This document shows, piece after piece, positions 1 through 4,921 of a stretch of 5,020 nucleotides of DNA. The DNA lies in contig CAAEHZ010000230.1 in assembly GCA_900755865.1 (NCBI GenBank), positions 1 through 5,020 on the forward strand, written 5' to 3'. How positions within the stretch are numbered: position 1 is the stretch's first letter; each line of letters opens with the position of its first letter. The DNA comes from Lachnospiraceae bacterium. Its GTDB lineage: Bacteria; Bacillota; Clostridia; Lachnospirales; Lachnospiraceae. The position numbers were made by a program, and so were the translations under genes. Under the pieces are notes generated by a model that ran no database searches, was not told where the DNA came from, and worked only from the letters and a program-made list of their open reading frames with translations.

Positions 1-678
1 GGCAGCTATCACTTCGTTATGGAGGATGAGGGCTGTGTGATTCCGGAGGGAAGGGAAGCCCTCTTTGAAAGTCTGCCTGCGGAATATTCCCATCTGTATC
101 TGGGCATTGAAGGAAAGCTGGCTGCGGTAATCTGTATTGAAGACCCGCTGCGTCCGGAAGCAAAAGAGGTTATCAGACAGTTAAAGGAAAGCGGTATTAC
201 CAAGATAGTCATGATGACCGGGGACAGCGACAGGACGGCAAAAGCCATTGCTGCAAAGGTGGGCGTGGACGAATATTATTCCGAAGTCCTGCCGGAGGAT
301 AAGTCAGGGTTTGTAGAACAGGAAAAGGCAGCAGGCAGGAAAGTCATCATGATTGGTGACGGCATCAATGATTCTCTGGCACTGTCCAACGCGGATGTGG
401 GAATTGCCATCAGCGACGGAGCGGAGCTGGCAAGGGAAATTGCGGATGTGACCATTGCTGCGGATGACCTGAAAGAACTGGTAACGCTGCGGCAGATTAG
501 CGAAGGGCTGATGAAGCGGATTCGCAAAAATTACCGTACCATCGTTACCTTCAACAGCGGTCTGATTGTACTGGGTGTGGCAGGAGTCATCCCGCCGGCA
601 ACCTCAGCCTTGCTGCATAATACCTCTACTCTGGTTATCAGCTTAAAGAGCATGGAAAATGTATTGACAGAAGAGTAA
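1..678 (+). CDS. Heavy-metal-translocating P-type ATPase, C-terminal part (5' truncated by window)
   Basis: The reading frame is open from base 1 (first residues GSYHFVMEDEG), so the gene begins before the window and 225 residues are seen. Visible parts are the end of the nucleotide-binding domain, the P-domain motif MMTGDSDRTA (about residues 74-83), the Mg-binding hinge GDGINDS (about 120-126), and a C-terminal membrane segment pair around NSGLIVLGVAGVIPP and LLHNTSTLVISLKSM. This is the layout of P1B ATPases, which pump transition-metal ions across the inner membrane using ATP. The DKTGT phosphorylation site and the metal-selecting membrane motif (CPC or similar) lie outside the window, so the ion cannot be named. 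No long extension follows the last helix, and the gene ends at TAA followed by a terminator. The neighbouring metal-type operators fit a metal-homeostasis locus, though this gene is transcribed separately from the next one. The family call is very secure; the substrate is unknown. Confidence 0.93.
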   Translation, partial: GSYHFVMEDEGCVIPEGREALFESLPAEYSHLYLGIEGKLAAVICIEDPLRPEAKEVIRQLKESGITKIVMMTGDSDRTAKAIAAKVGVDEYYSEVLPEDKSGFVEQEKAAGRKVIMIGDGINDSLALSNADVGIAISDGAELAREIADVTIAADDLKELVTLRQISEGLMKRIRKNYRTIVTFNSGLIVLGVAGVIPPATSALLHNTSTLVISLKSMENVLTEE

Positions 679-700
679 AAAGAATAGAGAAACACAGGGA

Positions 701-746
701 AAAAGACGCGGTTATTCCGAAATTGGGAATAGCGGTGTCTTTTTTT
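701..746 (+). terminator. Intrinsic terminator of the P-type ATPase gene
   Basis: A stem of about 14 bp (arms 705-718 and 726-739, with one G-G mismatch and two G-U pairs) closes on a 7-nt loop and is followed by a run of seven T (740-746). A run of A before the 5' arm extends the stem. It sits 22 bases after the ATPase stop and separates this gene from the DUF3793 unit. Confidence 0.88.
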
Positions 747-773
747 GGTGATAATTTCTATCAGCAGAGGTGC

Positions 774-802
774 TTGACGAACTGTAAAAAAACAAGTATT
801 CT
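774..802 (+). promoter_or_regulatory. Sigma-A-type promoter of the DUF3793-flavodoxin unit
   Basis: TTGACG at 774-779 and TATTCT at 797-802 are separated by exactly 17 bases. It lies between the upstream terminator and the Shine-Dalgarno at 848-853. The expected start of transcription is near 808-810, directly beside the palindrome at 811-826, so a bound repressor would block the initiation region. Confidence 0.72.
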
Positions 803-810
803 TTTAATGA

Positions 811-826
811 GTTAGCCAAAACTAAC
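811..826 (+). promoter_or_regulatory. Palindromic operator, DtxR/IdeR-like (site A)
   Basis: GTTAGCCAAAACTAAC is an inverted repeat with 5-bp arms (GTTAG/CTAAC) and a 6-base spacer. The core TTAG-N6-CTAA has the spacing of one dimer's half-sites within the known DtxR/IdeR box. The reverse complement of the site at 2081-2096 matches it at 12 of 16 positions, differing only in the central four bases. It covers the predicted transcription start, as a repressor site would. Assignment to the DtxR family is inference; no regulator gene is in the window. Confidence 0.68.
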
Positions 827-860
827 TGTGAGAACCGATTACCGGAAGGGAGGATAACCG

Positions 861-1451
861 TTGAGCAGTGAAACATGGGAATTGATTCAGAAGATGTCGG
901 TAAAGGATGCGGAATTGCAGCTTGCGTTGCAGTGTGCCCCGTTGATTGCCGGGTTAAAGGTATCCAATCTGCTGATTCTGGACAGAAGCGGCATGGAATC
1001 TGTGAAACGGATTTTATCCGGAAGCTGTATCAGTTTCTTTTTACTTGCCATGGCTGAACATAAGGTGACGTTGCTTTTGTATCAGGAGAAGAAGCTTTCT
1101 GATTATCTGGCGGAGGAGCGGAACCGGGAATTTTTGCAAAGATATGGATATAGGGAAATGGATTTGCAGAGTATCCTGAGAGCCTTTTGGGTCAGATATC
1201 AGGCGCATCTTCAGAAAAAAGAGGACTTTCCGCATGAAATGGGGATTTTGCTGGGGTATCCGGTGGAGGATGTGGAGGGTTTTATTCTGCATAAGGGAAA
1301 GAATTATCTGTGCGCGGGGTACTGGAAGGTATATGTTAATCCGGTTCTCAAGCAGCAGTTGTTCCAAAAGTACGATTATGCGGGAGAAAATATGGTACAG
1401 CTGCTTTCTTATGGGGTAAAGATGGAGGATATTATCGAAATTTGCGGATAA
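861..1451 (+). CDS. DUF3793 family protein
   Basis: This 196-residue protein is recognised as DUF3793, a family of unknown function common in anaerobic Clostridia. The recognisable core is FPHEMGILLGYPVEDVEGFI (about residues 122-141), followed by a GYWKVY block (about 151-156). No signal peptide is seen; residues 53-64 are hydrophobic but short, and the protein looks cytoplasmic. The start is TTG at 861, chosen because GGGAGG at 848-853 lies 7 bases upstream; the next in-frame ATG (residue 12) has no comparable site. It is the first gene of a unit with the flavodoxin 121 bases downstream and is preceded by a promoter with a metalloregulator-type operator. That context suggests a role in iron or redox homeostasis, but this is inference and no catalytic residues can be named. 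The family call is secure; the function is not known. Confidence 0.88.
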   Translation: MSSETWELIQKMSVKDAELQLALQCAPLIAGLKVSNLLILDRSGMESVKRILSGSCISFFLLAMAEHKVTLLLYQEKKLSDYLAEERNREFLQRYGYREMDLQSILRAFWVRYQAHLQKKEDFPHEMGILLGYPVEDVEGFILHKGKNYLCAGYWKVYVNPVLKQQLFQKYDYAGENMVQLLSYGVKMEDIIEICG

Positions 1452-1563
1452 TGCGCAGAAATGGGGGAAAAAGATTGAAAAATAGAATTTTTCAATCGCG
1501 AGATTTGTGTCTGCGCGCACTTGACACAAACTCGAGATGCGCAAAGGGCGTGCGCAGGAATGG
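1452..1563. repeat. Intergenic cluster of palindromes bounded by a direct repeat
   Basis: The gap between DUF3793 and the flavodoxin holds several nested structures. There is a perfect 11-bp hairpin with a 3-nt loop (arms 1473-1483 and 1487-1497). A second hairpin has TTTGTGTC (1504-1511) against GACACAAA (1523-1530), extended to 12 bp by CGAG/CTCG with one bulged A. The palindrome TGCGCGCA (1512-1519) fills its loop, and two TGCGCA copies (1538-1543 and 1551-1556) can form a third small hairpin. The 13-mer TGCGCAGAAATGG (1452-1464) recurs as TGCGCAGGAATGG (1551-1563), one mismatch, so near-identical direct repeats bound the cluster. No T-tract follows any hairpin and no -10 fits the TTGACA at 1521-1526, so it is neither a standard terminator nor a promoter. 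It resembles a dispersed REP- or MITE-like extragenic repeat; copies elsewhere were not checked. Confidence 0.7.
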
Positions 1564-1572
1564 AGATTAAAA

Positions 1573-2004
1573 ATGGATAAAATTACAATTGTTTTCTGGT
1601 CACAGGGAGGAAATACCGCAGCGATGGCAACGGCTGTGGCAGAGGGGGTAAAGGCAGCAGGCAAGGAGGCAGAGATTGTTCCGGTATCCGAGGCTTCTCT
1701 GGATGAGCTGAAGGCAGCAGATGCTTTTGCAATGGGCTGTCCTGCCATGGGCGCAGAGGCGCTGGAAGAGTATGAGATGGAACCCTTTGTAGCGGATGTG
1801 GAAAATTTTGTTTCCGGTAAGAAGATTGCACTGTTTGGCTCCTATGGCTGGGGCGATGGACAGTGGATGAGGGATTGGGAGGAAAGAATGAAGCTGGCTG
1901 GGGCTGTGCTGGTAGACGGAGAGGGTCTTATCTGCCATGAAGCACCGGATGAGGATGCACTGGAACAGTGCAGAAGTCTGGGAAAAGCACTGGCAGAGGC
2001 ATAA
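1573..2004 (+). CDS. Short-chain flavodoxin
   Basis: A 143-residue protein with the single Rossmann-like domain of short flavodoxins: soluble FMN-binding electron carriers that can replace ferredoxin when iron is scarce. The phosphate-binding loop is WSQGGNT (residues 9-15, matching the family's S/T-x-T-G-N-T with Q-G-G in the middle). The loop around GCPAMGAEALEE (about 56-67) and the later loop GSYGWGDGQWMRDWEERM (about 88-105) provide the isoalloxazine contacts. The start is ATG 1573, with GGAG at 1562-1565 seven bases upstream. An in-frame ATG at 1537 would add 12 residues, but it lies in the palindromic repeat and lacks a ribosome site. No separate promoter is visible, so it is probably co-transcribed with DUF3793 from the promoter at 774-802 and shares its operator. 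That fits regulation by metal supply. The partner oxidoreductase is not known. Confidence 0.93.
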   Translation: MDKITIVFWSQGGNTAAMATAVAEGVKAAGKEAEIVPVSEASLDELKAADAFAMGCPAMGAEALEEYEMEPFVADVENFVSGKKIALFGSYGWGDGQWMRDWEERMKLAGAVLVDGEGLICHEAPDEDALEQCRSLGKALAEA

Positions 2005-2069
2005 TCAGCGCATAAAAGGGCTATTGAGAAAAAGTATCAACTATCAATAACGAATTTCCCTCTTTCATC

Positions 2070-2099
2070 TTGACAAAACGGTTAGAAAAGGCTAACAAT
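2070..2099 (+). promoter_or_regulatory. Promoter of the ABC transporter ATPase gene
   Basis: A perfect -35 TTGACA lies at 2070-2075. The -10 is weaker: TAACAA at 2093-2098 (17-base spacing) or AACAAT at 2094-2099 (18-base spacing). The palindrome at 2081-2096 fills the space between the two hexamers and runs into the -10, so a bound repressor would exclude RNA polymerase. Confidence 0.68.
2081..2096 (+). promoter_or_regulatory. Palindromic operator, DtxR/IdeR-like (site B)
   Basis: GTTAGAAAAGGCTAAC has the same GTTAG-N6-CTAAC form as the site at 811-826; its reverse complement begins GTTAGCC like site A. Two independent copies of the rare 16-bp pattern, each placed at a promoter, argue that this is a true shared operator. 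Which metal is sensed (iron or manganese) cannot be read from the sequence. Confidence 0.68.
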
Positions 2100-2126
2100 A
2101 GGAACAAGAATGTTAGACACGACTTA

Positions 2127-2177
2127 CTTGTGGCGTGAACGGTTTTTTCAGCCGTTCGGCAACAGGTTCGCCACAAG
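2127..2177 (+). promoter_or_regulatory. Structured 5' leader (two-tier hairpin) of the ABC ATPase gene
   Basis: The untranslated leader folds into an outer perfect 9-bp stem, CTTGTGGCG (2127-2135) with CGCCACAAG (2169-2177), enclosing an inner 6-bp hairpin, GAACGG (2137-2142) with CCGTTC (2152-2157), loop TTTTTTCAG. It ends 9 bases before the AGGG ribosome site at 2187-2190, close enough to affect ribosome access or mRNA stability. No T-tract follows, so it is not a simple terminator. It matches no riboswitch class I can name. Confidence 0.6.
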
Positions 2178-2196
2178 CGATGAGAGAGGGAAAAGT

Positions 2197-2697
2197 ATGT
2201 ATCTGGAAATTAAAAACATTAAAAAGAGCTATGGCGAGAGCGCCAGCTATGTAGAGGTATTAAAGGGTATTTCGACAGGGGTGGAAAAAGGAGAAATGTG
2301 CGTCATTTATGGACCCAGCGGCTCCGGAAAATCCACCTTTTTAAATGTAATCGGCGGACTGGATACGGTGGATTCCGGTTCTATCAGAGTAGATGGAAAG
2401 GAAATCGTAGGTCTTAGCCAGGAAAAATTAAGTGATTACAGAAGAGATAATTTAGGGTTTATTTTTCAGTTTTATAATCTGATTCCAAATCTTACCATTC
2501 GGGAGAACATAGAGCTTTGTGCCTGTCTGACAAAAAATCCCCTTTCCCTGGATGAACTTTTAGAGGTGCTTGGGCTGACACAGCATCAGAATAAATTTCC
2601 GGCACAGCTTTCCGGCGGACAGCAGCAGCGGTGCGCCATTGCCAGAGCGCTGATTAAGAATCCCAAGCTGCTCTTATGCGATGAACCAACGGGTAGT
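2197..2697 (+). pseudogene. ABC transporter ATP-binding protein (MacB/LolD-like), truncated by element insertion
   Basis: From ATG 2197 (AGGG at 2187-2190, 6 bases upstream) 166 native residues can be read: Walker A GPSGSGKST (about residues 43-51), Q-loop FQFYNL (about 91-96), signature LSGGQQQR (about 138-145), and Walker B with catalytic Glu, LLLCDEPTG (about 158-166). This is the MacB/LolD/FtsE-type ATPase that normally works with an FtsX-like permease encoded downstream. Homology stops right after DEPTG; the expected A-L-D D-loop and the switch histidine are absent. The frame instead runs on through mobile-element DNA to a stop at 2818-2820, adding about 41 foreign residues. A full protein would be about 225 residues, so hydrolysis should be lost. 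The missing 3' part and any permease are presumably beyond the element's other end, outside the window. An in-frame ATG at 2110 would add 29 residues through the leader hairpin and is less likely. The operator at 2081-2096 suggests metal control. Confidence 0.9.
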
Positions 2698-2720
2698 GTT
2701 AGATTAGTACAACACTACCC
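2691..2720. repeat. Left element end (attL candidate) with perfect inverted repeat
   Basis: GGGTAGTGTT (2691-2700) and AACACTACCC (2711-2720) form a perfect 10-bp inverted repeat with a 10-base spacer. The left arm begins exactly where the ABC ATPase coding homology ends (codons for T-G of DEPTG), and the right arm contains the recombinase stop codon (2715-2717, - strand). Large serine recombinases act on sites with imperfect dyad symmetry, so this is the expected place for the hybrid site attL. The crossover dinucleotide cannot be fixed without the other end; the GGG at 2691-2693 is a plausible shared core. Confidence 0.65.
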
Positions 2721-4085
2721 AAAAACAACACCCGTGATATTCTGGTCGTTATCAATCCTTATTTCTCTAATAACCGAACGCCAAAGAGTGCGTTTTTCCT
2801 CACGGGTCAATTTTTCATAAATTGTTTTGAAATCAACATCAAGGAGCCTGCGGACGGCTGCGAAGTCCGGCGGTGCTTCCTGCGCCGTTTCCGGAATCTG
2901 GTTGAGCGCAGCAGTATATATCTGATAATCTCTTTTGTAGTCCTCAATGTCTATTAAGTCATTTACATATAACTCCTTTAGCTTGGTTAGCTTCCGTTTC
3001 AGTGCTGCTCTATCTGCTCCGGAAGCAGTCTTTTTCTTTTTGGATGCTTCCACTTCCCATTCTAACTGGCAGCGTTCCAGCTCCTCCCCCAGGTGTTCAA
3101 ACAGCCACTTTTCTACACGATATTCCCGGGCTGAATGATTGTGACAACAGCGCCCACGCTGAAAGTGCTGGGTACATCGGTAATAATAATAGTCGCCGGT
3201 TTTGTAACCAACCAGCTTATGTCCGCACTCTGCACAAGTCAGGATGGAGGTGAAAATGTATACCTTGCCGGACGGGGCAGAACGTGCGTTACGTTTCAGA
3301 AGCGTTTGAACACGGTCAAATTGTTCAGGCGGGATAATTGCCGGACAAAAAGTAGCGTTGTATCTGCCACCACGGTTGTACACTCCAGTGTACAGCTCTT
3401 CAGTCAACATCCTATGAAAGGTAGCGTAGCACCAATTCACACCGTATGTTTCCCGAATATATCGGACAGTGTCACGCTGGGAAACTGAGGTTTCAAAGTA
3501 ATTAAAAGCGTCCTGCACAATGGCGGCATCTTCCGGCACAACCTCCAGACGCTTTTCCTCATTGACCCGAAAGCCAAAGGGAGCAGAGCCGGAAACAACG
3601 GTTCCGTGCGCAATCTTGCTGTCAAACACAACGTCTATTCTTTCCCCGTCAATGTCTGCTTCATTTTGAGCGATAGACAGCTTCACATTGATGTACAGGC
3701 GCCCGTTTGCGGTGGTGGTGTCATATTCCTCATCGGTTGTTTTCCAGTCGCAATTATGCGCCTGTAATACCTCCATAATTTTATAGTAATCTGCCACGGA
3801 ACGGAACCAGCGGTCGAGGCGGCAGAACAGTAAAATGTCTACCTCGTCACGCTTCACACTTTCCATCATGCGATGAAACTCCGTGCGCTTGTGGAGATTC
3901 TTCCGGGCGGTTTTAGCGGCGTCAATGTAAATCCCAACAATAACCCAGCCCCGCTCCTTTGCGTATACCTCCAGCCGTTCCTGCTGGGCTTCCAGTGACA
4001 GCCCCTTTATTTTCTGCTCTTCTCCGGAAACCCGTATATATAAGGCAACCCGGACAAGTGCCGGGGATAACTCTTTCTTTTTCAT
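2715..4085 (-). CDS. Large serine recombinase (site-specific integrase)
   Basis: A 456-residue DNA integrase that would cut and rejoin DNA through a serine-phosphate intermediate. The N-terminal resolvase domain (about residues 12-155) has YIRVSGEEQ with catalytic Ser20 and Arg18, and LDRWFRS (90-96) carrying a conserved arginine. The recombinase domain begins near GSAPFGFRV (166-174). A zinc ribbon follows with Cys284, Cys287, Cys304 and Cys313 or Cys314, then a charged helical stretch (about 330-400) typical of the coiled-coil region controlling direction. The size is normal for the family and the frame is intact. ATG 4085 is preceded by AGGAAGG (complement of 4096-4102), a little far at about 10 bases. 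The stop lies inside the terminal inverted repeat, so the gene directly abuts the attachment site. No clear promoter is found upstream on this strand; transcription may come from hicAB read-through. Activity and the directionality factor are unknown. Confidence 0.95.
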   Translation of the reverse strand: MKKKELSPALVRVALYIRVSGEEQKIKGLSLEAQQERLEVYAKERGWVIVGIYIDAAKTARKNLHKRTEFHRMMESVKRDEVDILLFCRLDRWFRSVADYYKIMEVLQAHNCDWKTTDEEYDTTTANGRLYINVKLSIAQNEADIDGERIDVVFDSKIAHGTVVSGSAPFGFRVNEEKRLEVVPEDAAIVQDAFNYFETSVSQRDTVRYIRETYGVNWCYATFHRMLTEELYTGVYNRGGRYNATFCPAIIPPEQFDRVQTLLKRNARSAPSGKVYIFTSILTCAECGHKLVGYKTGDYYYYRCTQHFQRGRCCHNHSAREYRVEKWLFEHLGEELERCQLEWEVEASKKKKTASGADRAALKRKLTKLKELYVNDLIDIEDYKRDYQIYTAALNQIPETAQEAPPDFAAVRRLLDVDFKTIYEKLTREEKRTLWRSVIREIRIDNDQNITGVVFG

Positions 4086-4109
4086 CAGTGTATTTCCTTC
4101 CTGCTTTCA

Positions 4110-4125
4110 GGGCATAAAAATGCCC
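4110..4125 (-). other. Small hairpin in the recombinase leader
   Basis: GGGCAT (4110-4115) and ATGCCC (4120-4125) form a perfect 6-bp stem with a 4-base loop. In the recombinase mRNA it would sit just ahead of the ribosome-binding region (4096-4102). No T-tract follows on this strand. A role in limiting integrase translation is possible but unproven. Confidence 0.45.
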
Positions 4126-4142
4126 GGACATACGTTTTTCGA

Positions 4143-4171
4143 TTGAAAACAGACCGGGAAAATGATACAAT
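4143..4171 (+). promoter_or_regulatory. + strand promoter with extended -10, no gene downstream
   Basis: TTGAAA at 4143-4148 and TACAAT at 4166-4171 are separated by 17 bases, and TG at 4163-4164 makes an extended -10 (TGATACAAT). It faces away from the recombinase toward the terminator at 4217-4253. It would start transcription near 4178. Confidence 0.6.
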
Positions 4172-4205
4172 ATACAAGTTGATGGATGTATCGGTTTTTC
4201 CCGGT
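4153..4205. repeat. Long imperfect inverted repeat upstream of the recombinase
   Basis: ACCGGGAAAA (4153-4162) pairs with TTTTCCCGGT (4196-4205), and directly inside it GATACA (4164-4169) pairs with TGTATC (4187-4192). This gives 16 bp of stem with one small internal loop and a 17-base apical loop. The -10 of the + strand promoter lies within it. It could be an operator, an attenuating RNA fold in a hicAB-recombinase transcript, or a DNA hairpin used by the element. Confidence 0.6.
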
Positions 4206-4253
4206 ATAAGTTCCTGTCAGTCCCGGTGTTGGCGCACTGGGGCTGATTTTTTT
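4178..4253 (+). ncRNA. Candidate small RNA of the mobile element
   Basis: A good promoter (4143-4171) and a strong terminator (ending 4253) on the same strand frame about 75 bases with no supported coding sequence. The short open frame through it has no ribosome site and no recognisable product. The transcript would be antisense to the space between hicB and the recombinase and would stop 3 bases before the hicB stop codon. This is inferred from signals alone; no known RNA family is recognised. Confidence 0.42.
4217..4253 (+). terminator. Intrinsic terminator (+ strand) before the hicB 3' end
   Basis: A 12-bp stem (4217-4228 with 4235-4246, two G-U pairs), a 6-base loop and seven T (4247-4253) make a textbook terminator for + strand transcription. 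The - strand lacks a T-tract after the stem, so it does not serve hicAB. It protects the convergent hicB gene from + strand transcription. Confidence 0.75.
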
Positions 4254-4256
4254 ATA

Positions 4257-4679
4257 TTATTTTGCCAAAGGCTGCTTACTGTCTACGTGCAGATATTCCA
4301 TCAGTGCAGCCTGAAAGATTTTAGAACAGTTTACACCGTCCTCGTCAGCCTTTGCTGCCAGCCATGCCGGAAGAGATAAGGTCTTTTTTACAAATTTGCT
4401 GTTGATACGTTCCCGGACAGGGGGCATAAATACATCAATCAGGACGGGAACCTGATTTGCTTCCGGCTTTAACTCTGTAATGGGAGAAGCCGCGGGGATA
4501 GTATCGCCGTCCTGCTCCATGCCCCAAAGATGGAGCCCAAGGGCTTCTTTTGCGTTTTTAAGAGCCTCCTCGGTAGTATCTGCGCAGGGGCAGCAGCCGG
4601 GAAGGTCGGGAAAGTCGATGGAAATACCGTCATCCTCATACGTGAGTAACGCAACAAATGAATATCTGTCTTTTAACAT
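4257..4679 (-). CDS. hicB: HicB-type antitoxin with C-terminal ribbon-helix-helix domain
   Basis: This 140-residue protein would neutralise the HicA toxin by direct binding and repress the operon. The N-terminal part has the degenerate RNase H-like HicB fold, with the family motif IDFPDLPGC (residues 21-29) followed by the TTEEALKNAKEAL helix. The C-terminal part, KKTLSLPAWLAAKADEDGVNCSKIF and on to about residue 131, reads as a ribbon-helix-helix DNA-binding domain. ATG 4679 is preceded by GGAGG (complement of 4687-4691) at 7 bases. The order hicA then hicB with a 31-base gap is the usual one. The hairpin in that gap may set the toxin-antitoxin ratio. The DNA targets are probably the repeated half-sites at 4922-4988. 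On a mobile element such a pair typically stabilises inheritance; that role here is inferred. Confidence 0.9.
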   Translation of the reverse strand: MLKDRYSFVALLTYEDDGISIDFPDLPGCCPCADTTEEALKNAKEALGLHLWGMEQDGDTIPAASPITELKPEANQVPVLIDVFMPPVRERINSKFVKKTLSLPAWLAAKADEDGVNCSKIFQAALMEYLHVDSKQPLAK

Positions 4680-4704
4680 TGTGAAACCTCCAATCTATAA
4701 GGGT

Positions 4705-4730
4705 CAGGGGTTATGGGAAGATAACCCCTG
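4705..4730 (-). other. Hairpin between hicA and hicB, overlapping the hicA stop codon
   Basis: CAGGGGTTAT (4705-4714) and ATAACCCCTG (4721-4730) form a perfect 10-bp stem with a 6-base loop; the flanking T4704-A4731 pair makes it 11. The hicA stop codon (4711-4713) lies inside it and the hicB ribosome site is 14 bases further on. No T-tract follows on the - strand, so it is more likely an RNA stability or translation element than a terminator. Confidence 0.65.
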
Positions 4731-4908
4731 ATTGTTTTGAAATGCTATTAAGTGTACCACGCGGAATGTCTTTTCTGGGATGAGTGAGTGTAACCCGTCC
4801 GGGTTTGGTAGGGTGTTTGAATTGGTGATGGTCGCCATCGCATCCAACTTCATACCATCCATCATCCTTTAGTATCTTAAGCACTTCTCTGGATGAGTAA
4901 CTTTTCAA
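4711..4908 (-). CDS. hicA: HicA-type toxin (mRNA interferase)
   Basis: A 65-residue protein of the HicA family: small double-stranded-RNA-binding-like proteins that cleave mRNA and stop growth when free of HicB. The sequence runs SSREVLKILKDDGWYEV, then GDHHQFKHP (His27/His28, the catalytic histidine region, with Asp in place of the usual Ser before it), a Gly-Arg-Val strand, and HPRKDIPRGTLNSISKQSG, all typical of the family. The start is TTG at 4908: AAGGAGG (complement of 4917-4923) lies 8 bases upstream, and the ATG at 4944 falls between the -35 and -10 of the promoter and so cannot be in the mRNA. The leader is therefore only about 18 bases. It is the first gene of a two-gene operon with hicB. 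The length is normal and the frame is intact. Confidence 0.92.
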   Translation of the reverse strand: MKSYSSREVLKILKDDGWYEVGCDGDHHQFKHPTKPGRVTLTHPRKDIPRGTLNSISKQSGVIFP

Positions 4909-4921
4909 TTTGTTTTCCTCC

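Noticed and set aside
1473..1497. Perfect 11-bp hairpin as a terminator after DUF3793
   Set aside because: The stem is AT-rich and no T-tract follows; it is better counted as part of the palindrome cluster.
1521..1549. TTGACA as a -35 for a separate flavodoxin promoter
   Set aside because: The position 17 bases on reads AAGGG-like GC-rich sequence with no -10; the TTGACA is part of a hairpin arm.
1537..1572. ATG at 1537 as the flavodoxin start
   Set aside because: It falls inside the palindromic repeat, has no ribosome site, and would add 12 residues ahead of the normal flavodoxin N-terminus.
1041..1748. A 235-residue open frame on the - strand
   Set aside because: It is antisense to DUF3793 and the flavodoxin, both of which have recognised families and ribosome sites, and its translation shows no domain.
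2022..2049. TATTGA...TCAATA as a possible Fur box
   Set aside because: Only six bases per arm with a long spacer, and no good match to the Fur hexamer pattern; it lies before, not at, the promoter.
3135..3488. A 117-residue open frame on the + strand
   Set aside because: It lies entirely opposite the intact serine recombinase gene, without a ribosome site or recognisable product.
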